Assembly (NCBI GenBank): GCA_023213395.1
Contig: CM041465.1
Coordinates: 90,527,741 to 90,591,740 of the forward strand
DNA from: Cycas panzhihuaensis
Lineage: Eukaryota; Cycadophyta
Direction of reading: 5' to 3'
Length of the DNA stretch: 64,000 bases
Made by a program: the position numbers and the translations under genes. Every line of letters starts with the position of its first letter. The stretch's first letter is position 1. Below the pieces are notes generated by a model. That model had not been told where the DNA came from. It made no database searches and was given only the letters and a program-made list of their open reading frames with translations. This document shows positions 23,640 through 32,930 of this stretch, one piece after another.

Positions 23640-24600
23640 TCTTTCTCTCAAGGAAGAGCACCTTTCATACCAAGAAGTTATAAAACACATAGCTTAGAGG
23701 AATGTCATAAATAAAGAGTATTGATCTCTTATAAAAAATGATACATAGGAGCTTGCCGATGTACCACTTAGAAGAAATGTAGTTTAAAACAAATGGGTGT
23801 ATAAAAATAAATACAGACCTGATGGCACCCTTAAAAAATACAAGGTGAGGTTGGTAGTAAATGGATTCATATAAAAGGAAGGTATTGACTATACTAAAGT
23901 CTTTGCACCTATAACCAAGTGGCCCACAATTAGAACTCTTATGGCCTTGGCAGCTCAATAGGGCTAGAAGATTCACCAGCTTGATGTAAAATCTACATTT
24001 CTCAACGGTAATCTTGAAAAAGAAATCTATATGGCTTAACATGAAGGATTTGAGATTGTTGGTCTAGAATATATGGTGTGTAGGCTCAAAAAGTCCTTAT
24101 ATAACCTTAAATAAGCCCCTTGTGCTTCATTCACCAAGTTGTCAGAAAGAATGAGGTAACTTGGATATGAGGTTTGTGACTACTAGGATATTGATGTAAC
24201 ATTATTCATTAAATGCCAAAAAGATAAAGTCAATTATCTCTTAATCTTTATGGATGATATGCTTATAATGGGGAATAGTGAATAGGCAATCAACCAACTA
24301 AAAAAGGACTTAGCTAAAATGTTCAAACCATTTGACCTTGGGTTGATGAAATACTACTTGGGAATTGAAATCACTCAAAAAGATGACAAAATCTTTCTTT
24401 CTCAAGAAAAGTACATCAATGATCTTTTAACAAAGTTTCAATTGGAAGATGCTCAAACTATAGCCACTCTAATGGAATCCAATATTAAACTAACAGTTGA
24501 TGGCGATGATCGAGAGGTAAACATAATACTTTATAGGTAACTTATAGGTAGTATCAACTATATTACTAATATAAGACCTGATATTACACAGTCTATCAGC
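23640..24600 (+). pseudogene. copia reverse transcriptase (B)
   Basis: It includes 'NKWVYKNKYRPDGTLKKYK', 'VNGFI' + stop + 'KEGIDYTKVFAP', 'IHQLDVKSTFLNGNLEKEIYMA', 'CRLKKSLYNLK' + stop + 'APC', 'LLIFMDDMLIM' (both Asp of the YxDD box kept; Tyr is Phe) and 'FDLGLMKYYLGIEITQKDD'. The in-frame stops fall at positions that are normally Gln or Trp. An open frame on the other strand (23665-24042) is only its shadow. Confidence 0.9.
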
Positions 24601-25200
24601 ATTCTTGCTCGTTACATGATAGATCCTAAGTAGAATCACTAGTAAGCAATAGTGCAAGTGTTAAGGCACCTTAAGACAACCAACAAACATGGTCTACTAT
24701 ATGAATGTAATTTAGAGTTCAAATTATATGCATATATAGACTCAGACTTTGCTAGAGATAAGGACACATGGAGATCCACATCCATGTATATAACATTTCT
24801 TAGAACAGAACCAATATCATGGAGATCTAAACAGTAGAACATAGTTGTTAATTCAACTATTGAAACTAAATATATTACTACTTTTGAGACCAGTAAGGAG
24901 GTGATATAGCTTAGGAAATTATTTGAAATATTGAATATCAGCCAAATAAATCCTACTAGCCTTTGTATAGATAATCAATTAGTAATCCACATGGTAAAAA
25001 ACTATGGATTTCATGATCATACCAAATATATAAGTACAAAAGTCCATAGGATTCAAGAACTAGTTCATGATAGCATAATTCAATTGGATTACCATCCCAT
25101 AGCATATCAAGTGGCTAATATCTTCACCAAATTGTTACAAAGGGTAAAGTTTGAATAGCTTCGTAGGTGGCTTGGCCTTCAAGCCTCCATCTCTGACTGA
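24600..25200 (+). pseudogene. copia RNase H (B)
   Basis: 'VLRHLKTTNKHGLLYE', 'YAYIDSDFARDKDTWRSTSMYI' (catalytic D-S-D kept), 'PISWRSKQ' and 'TIETKYI' (normally T-x-A-E-Y, here Glu kept, Tyr kept), then 'PTSLCIDNQLVIHMVKN' and 'VANIFTKLLQRVKFE' at the end of pol. M6 carries the same sequence on the minus strand at 62126-62380, nearly residue for residue. Confidence 0.9.
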
Positions 25201-25629
25201 TTGGAGGAGATGACAATAAGATCATCATACTCTATTCCATTCGTAAAACCCCTTGTGGGTGCAAAAGAATAAGAGTAAGTCTTTGCTTTATCTTATTTGT
25301 AAAAACCCTTTATGTGCATGGAAGGATAAGAGTTGTACCAGCCTTAGAAAATCAGAACCTACAAAAACTTGAAAGGGCGTGGGGGATGACCAAATGGTAT
25401 ATAGAGACTCCATAGATCAAGCTACATATTTAAGTTGCTTAACTATTAGGCTACATCAAGAGTCACATTAGCCATTTTGATTTAAGGGGCTATAGATCTT
25501 AGAAAGTTCTTGGGTTTTTATTCTCAATGAGGGTTTTTCCACAAAAATGTCAATGTAATAATGAGGCTCAAATGAAGACCTCATAGAATGTATTTTATCA
25601 TAATGACATTTTACCATTAAGGGGAAGAT

Positions 25630-25935
25630 TGATAGATGTTAATATATCAAGATCATTAGATTAATTATATAAAGGTGACTTTAGGTTAGCTAAAGTTACA
25701 TAGTTAAATGTAATTTCATTTACATTTAAGTGTAATTTTGGGATCATGTCATTAGGTAGGAAACTCCTTTGGAAACCCTAATGCACATCCTCTATTATGT
25801 AAGGTTGAATATGAAAGGAGAGTCATAATTCTCACCTTTCATTTTTACTCTCAATATTATTCTCTTCATTTTACTCTTATTATATGCTATTGCTTTAGTG
25901 TAGTGGAGTATGCCAACTAGATCCTTCATCTAACA
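25630..25935 (+). repeat. 3' LTR of copia B
   Basis: It starts TGATAGATGTTAAT and ends CATCTAACA, 306 bp, the same length as the 5' copy. A purine tract lies directly in front. Confidence 0.93.
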
Positions 25936-26690
25936 CATTTTGCTGTGTGTGTGTTAGGGGTAGAAAATTATCTTCTATTGTGTTTTTTCTTGTAGAATTT
26001 AATGAAGTCTTTAGAGGTGTAGTCCCCCTCCTTTTTTGACTTTAACATCTTTATGTTCTTATTTGCTTTATTTTTAATTTTTTATTTAATTTTTCTGAAA
26101 GTTTTAAAACCTTGTAACTTATTTCTTAAAAAATACACCCAAAATTTTCATAAAAAATCATTAATGAAAATCATGAAGTATAATGATCCTCCACTTGATT
26201 ATGCTTTACTTAGACCACATGGATTAGAATATATAAGTTTTAATTTATCTTTGCCTCTGTATATATTATTTATTTTAAACCTATCCCTATTTTATTTTAC
26301 CATTATACATGCTTCATATATACATTTATCTATAACTATTTTAAGTAAATCATGTATTATATTTAACCTAAATATTAATTTGAGATTGGTATAGTTAAGA
26401 TAACCTATTCTTTCATGCCATGATTAGTTATTTATGGTTATATAATAAAACAAGGCTTTGAAGCATTCAGGTTTGGCTTAGACATTAATTTATAAAGGCT
26501 ATCATCATCCTTAGTAACAACAATGATTTGATTCTTCTAATTTCTTATAAGATGCTTCTTATTTTAGAATAAGATACTTATGTTCTAATTTTCTATCTAA
26601 TTAATTCAGAGTAAAAATATTTTTAGCTATAATACCAATAAGACACCTCTTATAAAGGATTTTTTAAATTATGTATTAGAGCATTAAATT
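25936..26690 (-). pseudogene. copia M1, pre-integrase and integrase core
   Basis: The minus strand reads 'DKLKLIYSNPCG', 'MIFINDFFMKILGVFFKK', 'VKKGGDYTSKDFIKFYKKK' and 'STPNTHTAK', ending at 25936 exactly where copia B is inserted. The frame resumes at 18388. To the right (26340-26690) the reading decays, and the M2 LTR begins at 26691. An open frame on plus (26053-26394) is a shadow. Confidence 0.78.
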
Positions 26691-27045
26691 TGTAGAATAA
26701 ATATATTACATATAATAAATATTAAATATTAAATAATGAATAAAAATTAGGATTAGAATAATTACATAAATTTGTACACTAGATTAGACAAGTGGAAAAC
26801 CCTTTGGTGTAGAAGAAACACCTCATGAAAATATAATATTATATCATAATGCATAATATACAATTACCTTCCTCTCTTTTATGTAAATAAGAGGATAAGA
26901 TGTTTATCTTTTATGTGGATAATGAACTTTTAACTAATTTTATATTTAAGTTGTACATTATTATAATTTCTTAGTAAATTACTTTATAAAACCACATTAA
27001 TATATAATAATAACTTATCACATAATATTATTTTATATTCTAACA
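26691..27045 (-). repeat. 3' LTR of copia M2
   Basis: It begins TGTAGAATA and ends TATTCTAACA on plus, so the termini are inverted copies of each other. On the minus strand it is preceded by the purine tract ATTAAAGGGCGA (27046-27057). About 355 bp, extremely AT-rich. Confidence 0.75.
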
Positions 27046-28141
27046 TCGCCCTTTAATGTTAGCATGGAGAAGTATAAATTTGAAGAAGACTTCATCATAG
27101 AGATATAATATGAAATATATTTCAACATGAAGATCCCTCTTCGATGGAGACATTTTCAACTTTAAGTTGGTGTAATAATTTTATAAACTTGTCACCTATA
27201 AGAGACTTGATCATTATATTTACAATATATAAATCTATAGGATAATATAATAGTTAAATAGTGCCATTATTAACTAAATTATAAATAAAGTGTTGATGAA
27301 GCTCAATATGCTTAGCCTTAGAATGAAAAATAATATTAGTTGTTATAGATATAATACATTGATTATCAACATTAATTTAAATAAAAGAACTTTGAAGTAG
27401 ACCAATTTCACTTATTAAAGATTTAATCCATAATGCTTTCTTACTAACTTCAACCAGGGCATGATATTTAACCTTTTTACAGCCCAATCACAATCTATGA
27501 AACCAATTGACCAAAGATAAAAGTTAGTAGAAATATAGATAAGACCATAGTAAATGGTATCTCATAGGTATTGTAAAATTCTTTTAGCAACTTTCTAGTG
27601 AATATTATATAGTTTTTGCATGAATACAAAATGTAAAGCAATTATTATATATTATATATGAAGTTGTATATGGGTTAAATAGATTAGGATTCAAACTAAC
27701 TATTGATATAGATTTGGATCAACCAAAAGAGATTCATAATCAAGGGCAAGTTTAACTCCAAGTTAAGGAGGAGTTAGGGCTAGCTTACAAGATTCCATAT
27801 TAAATATTTTAAGAAAATATAATACATATTTTAGTTAGGAAATAGAAATTCTACATTCAATTTAATAAATTTGAAGTCCAAGGGAATAATAAAGTATACC
27901 TAAATATATCATTTTCAATTTTAGAATTAACATAAATTTTAAGGTTGAAATTAAAATAGGTAATGATTCAGTAATGATAATATCATAAACATATAAAATT
28001 AAAAGAGTAACATTACCATTTTCACTTCTAAAATGTAAGTTAGGATTGCTTATACATTTATCAAAACCATTTTAAAGGAAATATTAGTCAATTCATTATA
28101 CCAAGCCCTAAGAGATTATTTGCAGCTATAAAGAGACTTTT
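27046..28141 (-). pseudogene. copia M2, RT C-terminal half and RNase H
   Basis: The minus strand reads 'LKKSLYSCK' + stop + 'SLRAWYNELTN' at about 28140-28060 (RT block before the YVDD box), then a badly decayed middle. Near 27240-27330 comes 'KAKHIELHQHFIYN' and then 'IKSLIGDKFIKLL', the end of pol. Reading to the right is cut by the Tat insertion at 28142 and resumes at 46448, where the same frame continues upstream as 'FIKNPNLVHKLKK'. Confidence 0.8.
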
Positions 28142-31100
28142 TGGTAGTGTTCTAGGGGGTTCTTAGGTTTGATCCTTAGTGAGCTCATCAAAAAGATGGT
28201 TGGGGCCTAGAGAGAACCTAAACTTAATATCTCTTTATTCTTTTTCACAATTAAAATTGAGAGACATAAAGCCTAAGAAGATCTAAAAGACCATCTTTGC
28301 CCAACTCTTAAGGAGGAGTCTTTGCCTAGTAGTGTCGTCTAACTAAGTGTAAGTGGATACGATGAAATGCATAGATGTAAAATATGGTGGTAGAATCCAC
28401 TAAACTACATGACTTGACGAAGGAGTTCTAAATTTAGAACTACACTTACAATATTCTTAATATCTTTCCTAGGGATTTCTATCGTGTAATCGTTTCAACC
28501 TTTTAAGTTTTACTAAGATGTGAGAGAGTGTAAGTTAATGGAAAGATAGTTTTTCTTGTTTTGGTTTCTTATATTAGTTTGTATTCACTTCGTTTATTTT
28601 TCCTTTCATTATCTTTTCTTCTTTATAGTCTTTTTTTTTATATAATTGCAAAGAGATAAAACCAAGAGAGCAAAGTAATATAACTAAAGAAACTACAAGA
28701 TCAAACTCACATAAACCTTTTTTTTTTAATAAAAAATAAAGAAATAAGAAATAATACGTACAAGTTTTCTTTTCTTCTTTTTTTTTGTTCTTTTAAAATG
28801 AAAGATACATATGCAACTATAAGATAGCTTTCCTATATGTAATATGCATGTTTCACTTTAAAAGAGATGATGATACTAAAATTCTGAAACTTATTATATG
28901 ATTTTTATATAAATTTCTTTTAGAAGTGACCAATAAACATGCAAGCCTAGTTAATATGCTTCAACCTTAATGCATGCAACTAATTCTCTTTAAAAAGTAG
29001 TGAAATAATGTACAAAAAAGAGAGATTCTTAAAAGAAACTACTATCATTTTACTAATAATTTTCAAACCTATGAGATGATGAGTAAATCACAAATCTAAA
29101 TAATAATCATTTATATGATACTAGTCCTTAAAGGTTCTATTGTAATTATAGTAGTGAAAGCTCTAAAAGTATCCTTGAACCTAGTACAAAAACTAAAAAT
29201 CAGAGATATTTCAACCAAACAACATTATCAACTTTTCATTCTCAAGATAAAGGAACTAATCTTGAAAATAAAAGTGCATGTAATCATAGAAAGTAAGTAA
29301 GAATTCCTTTCTTATTATGAAGAATGCCTCAGAATGGTAGTTTTCTTTTTAATTGACCAACTTTCCTACAAACTTTCCTTCAAAGCAAGATTGAAGAAGA
29401 AAAAACAACAATCCAAAGGGGCTAAACTAGAGCCAAACAACTCCAAAAGGGAGCGACAAACCAACTAAAATGTAAACTGATATGATTGAGTAGGAAGGAA
29501 TAGCTAGATATATGGTGGAGAGATAACCATACTCCACCCTAGTCTATCCTTAAGGAAACCCACAAAGGGCTAAGCTTTCAGCGTATATTTTAGTATAAAA
29601 AACCAAAACGAGAGTACTACAACAATCAATGAACAAAAAGAAAAGTTTCTAACTCAAAACTACCTTCAAAACAGTATGAAACAACCCTAAAATTCAATAG
29701 GAAAGATCTTACTAAATTAAAAGAAGTTTGATGCATAAAACTAATGAAGATCTAAGAAAATAAAAGCTTAGACCATCAACAATCGAAGAGTAGCAATACA
29801 ACAATAAAGCTTCTCCAAGATTTCATCCAATAGTCTTTAAGAAATTAAGTCTTCGAACTCACATCAGTAGTCCTCAAGAGATCTCTAAAAAACTTCTAAA
29901 ATCTCACAAAACTAGAGTAAAATCACTTCTTCCTCATCAACTTTTAATCAATAATGACTCAAAACCACTTTTGGGCATTGAAGGAGTCAAATCCTACCAA
30001 ATATAGGTGGCATCATACAAAATTTTGGCGGTCTACCCAAATTTTCATTGCATAATAGTGAAAAATATGATCGGTCATGTTTTTCACCTACTAAAAATGT
30101 AATTTTATTCTAAAAACATGATTGATCACATTTTTAGCAATGCGAAAAATGTGATTATAGTGGAGTGAAAAATTGATTAAAAAAAAAATAATTGATATTT
30201 AATGAAGATTTAATCATAAAAATAATTGCACTAAGGAGTAAATAAGCCTAGAATTAGGTGGAATGCATTAAGTTCAAGCCCAATGTTAGGTATTGTGACA
30301 ACAATTATAGGTCTAAAATTATTGTATATTTTTGGCACAATTTCCCCCCCAAATCTTTCTCGAGGGTTTCCAAGGGGGGTGGAAGCCCCCCTTAGCCGAG
30401 GGGTATGGGGGGGTGGAACGCCCCCTGCTAGGAAGGGGTTCAGGGGCGATAGCCCCTGACCTGAAAAATTGACCATGTAAACCTTATCAAAGTGTAAAGA
30501 GAATTAGGGTTGTTCAATACAAATACCCTAGATTCTATGGTTGAGATTTAGGTCTTAGATGTCCTCTTATATAGCCCGTTTTAGGGCTTTTCTTATTATG
30601 TTGTAATGTTATGCAATGTACTGTGAAGAGAGCGATGGCTGATTATTGTTCCAGAGAGCACTCTATATTTGTGATGTACTGTTTCTCCATTCTACAGCAA
30701 TAAAGATCGATACCTTTCCTGTGTGGATGTTTCCCTAGTACACTGCTAGGGTTTTACCACGTTATATCGGGTGCATATGTGATGTTTGGCTTTCATTGTC
30801 TTGTTACTATATAATCTCTGATTTTAGAACTTGCATGTAATTTTATGTTTCCATTTCTGTAACTAGTTATAAGAAAGTAATAGATCTTGGTGGTTGTTAG
30901 AGGGTTGGACCTTCTATTCTCAACACCCAAAAATGATAAACATCAAAATCTTGGATGAAATCTTAGAAATAAGATAAAAGAATCAAACTTTGAAAGAAAA
31001 ATAAGGTTAAGTTAATCATAAAAAGAAACTATAATGCCATAGTTTATGTCATCGGCGAATAGAAGTAAGAATATAAGTCATATCAACATTCATCATATTT

Positions 31101-31258
31101 CGTTAATAAAATATCATACATTATATCAAAAAAACATGGCCTAATCTACCAAATATAATCAACATCTATTAATTATCTCTTATGAAATCATATAAAATAT
31201 GCACCAACTTACCAATATAATTCAAATGCAAGTGAAGAGACCTGGTTTTGGTGAAACA
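28142..31258 (-). repeat. 3' LTR of the Tat element (with solo LTR inside)
   Basis: It starts TGGTAGTG and ends GGTGAAACA on plus. Without the solo LTR and one target copy (647 bp) it is about 2.47 kb, against 2.45 kb for the other copy. The two are colinear throughout, for example the G-run GTTCTAGGGGGTTCTT. The terminal 5 bp CTTTT outside is the target duplication. Confidence 0.95.
30284..30925 (+). repeat. solo copia LTR inside the Tat 3' LTR
   Basis: 642 bp, TGTTAGGTATTGTG...TTCTCAACA, flanked by perfect CCCAA duplications (30279-30283, 30926-30930). It is the inverted relative of 6594-7237. TATATAG (30569-30575) and AATAAA (30699-30704) are plausible promoter and poly(A) signals. The other Tat LTR has the uninterrupted target (CCCAA once, 46114-46118). 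Three G-run/C-run hairpins lie at 30372-30457. The open frame 30231-30476 is a shadow of these runs. Confidence 0.96.
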
Positions 31259-31516
31259 TTTACCTGCTTAACACTTGAGGCTCATATTCTAGAAAAAATA
31301 ATGGGATGGTAAGAGGTGGCAATGATGTAGATACTTGTCACTCTAGCCAAGGTGATGGGAATCAGATAAAATGTACAAATGATGAGGTAATATCATTATA
31401 TAACTTGATGCAAAATAAAATTCATATATCAACTAGACTCAGCAAAGTTCACACTAGTAGGTTTACTAAAAAGGGCTGAGTAACTTCGATTAAAAGATAA
31501 TCATTTATATCTCTTA

Positions 31517-31720
31517 CCCAAAAGGACTGGACATCTAATCTTTATAAATCCACCCAAAAAGACTGGGCATCTAACATCTCTAAAAACCTACCCAAAAGGA
31601 CTAGGTACCAACTAACATCAAAGACTTACCCAAAAGGACTAGGCACTCATCACCTAAACATCACCACATTCACCTTCTTGCCCAAAAGGATTGGGCATCT
31701 AACAACACCAAATAATTACC
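31517..31720. repeat. tandem array 1, period about 37 bp
   Basis: Five units begin CCCAAAA(G/A)GA(C/T)T at 31517, 31553, 31591, 31629 and 31681; spacing is 36, 38, 38 and 52. The unit core is CCCAAAAGGACTGGGCATCT. It lies between the Tat 3' LTR and the antisense gene. Tat elements are known for variable tandem repeats at this place. Confidence 0.85.
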
Positions 31721-31805
31721 TAATACCCACAAACTAGATGGGTCTTTCACTATCAAATGAATACTACCTATTAACCATAAACTTGATGGGTCTTTATTAT
31801 ACACC

Positions 31806-32175
31806 TGGTCATAGTTTATCTCTCTTTAACTATGAATCAGAGGAACATCTTCTTGTTAGAGTAAAAGGAAGAACTAACATAGTTTATCAGCTTATTAGCA
31901 GATGAATTTTTAGAGCAAATCCATCATAATTTAGCCTCATTAATGGGGTGAGGGCTTTCAAAGGCTAATTATCATCTTTTAACCTTATTAACAATTAGTT
32001 TCAAAGGGATCCCTATCATAGTTTAAGCTCGTTAACAGGTATGATGGCCTCAGAGCACGAATCATATTATAGTTTTCGCTTATTAATAGGCAAAAGAAGG
32101 TTTTGAGCATAGGCCTTATCATAGTTTTGACTCATTAATAAGGAAGAAAACTCAAAGTGTAGGCCTTTAAAGGTA
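31806..32175. repeat. tandem array 2, period about 48 bp
   Basis: At least six diverged units share TCATAGTTT...CTCATTAATAGG. Anchors lie at about 31878, 31924, 31971, 32016, 32068 and 32119 (spacing 45-52), with a possible partial unit at 31810. The sequence is different from array 1. Confidence 0.8.
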
Positions 32176-32930
32176 AATATCAAAGATCAGTGTATAAAGT
32201 AGGATGTAGTGATCAATCAGACCTCCAAAGGGGAAAAGATCTTGAATAATCCTCTTTACATCATGAAATAATAGCTTGATTTGATCAAAGTAAATGTACA
32301 TATTTTTGACATTTTAATGTTGATTTGGTGAAAGTAATGATTAAACTAGGGTACATTTTACTTTGATGAGCTTAACAGGTAGTGGAGAGGATTCAACAAA
32401 AAAAAATGACAAAAAGGGCCTCTCTATATGAAGGAAACTGGATGAAAAGGAACTTCATTTTCATGAGTGACAGGAGAAGAAAGCAAGAGATCTTGAGGCA
32501 ATCACTTTACTTTTTGGTAAGACTATGAGCTTTTTTGGATAGAGGACTAGCTCCACATAGTTACAGAGATCGAGATGGAGCAGAGGGCGAGGTACCTAAT
32601 AAGTGAAGTACTTTAATTTTTTTTATTTTTTTATTTTTCAACAGAAAATGTGATGATAAAGTGTGAAAAGTATGGGTTATAAACTAAAAATGTGATTTCC
32701 AAATAAAAAATACGACAAACCAGTGAAAAACATGACTTTAGTATTTGGGCCATCAGAAGAAGTCATATTTTTCGTTGTGAAATCATGTTTTTCACTATGA
32801 AACTATATTTTTCACAGTGAAATTATGTTTTTTAATTTAATGAGTATATTTTTAAAATTTTAATAAACAAAACTTTAAAAACTTGAAGTTTTTAACTTGA
32901 AGAAGTAGCTAACAAGCTAAAATTATTGTA
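32176..32930. other. spacer between array 2 and antisense gene
   Basis: No coding signal. A run of short TTTTTCA(C/T)-type repeats lies at about 32640-32830 (several 'TATTTTTCACTGTGA' variants). It could hold the promoter of the antisense gene, but no motif is clear. Confidence 0.4.

Larger units (their letters stand above)
18389..25935 (+). mobile_element. complete copia element B (7547 bp)
   Basis: Two 306-bp LTRs (18389-18694 and 25630-25935) flank a full gag-protease-integrase-RT-RNase H set on the plus strand. The element is bordered by the 5-bp target duplication CATTT (18384-18388 and 25936-25940). A decayed primer-binding site follows the 5' LTR, and a purine tract AAGGGGAAGAT precedes the 3' LTR. 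The LTRs differ at many sites, nearly all transitions (identity in the high 80s percent by eye), so this is an old insertion. It lies in the integrase of M1. M6 at the right edge is the same family in the opposite orientation. Confidence 0.95.

Noticed and set aside
23665-24042. 125-residue open frame on minus, with a like frame at 63186-63395 on plus
   Set aside because: Both lie antisense to the RT of the same copia family (B and M6). They resemble each other only because the RTs do; each RT frame explains the sequence.
30231-30476. 81-residue minus frame with Pro/Gly-rich sequence
   Set aside because: It translates the G-run/C-run hairpins of the solo LTR, crossing its border.
31517-32175. 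CRISPR-like repeat-spacer pattern
   Set aside because: Repeats are diverged, unit lengths vary and spacers resemble each other; this is a minisatellite in a plant retrotransposon.
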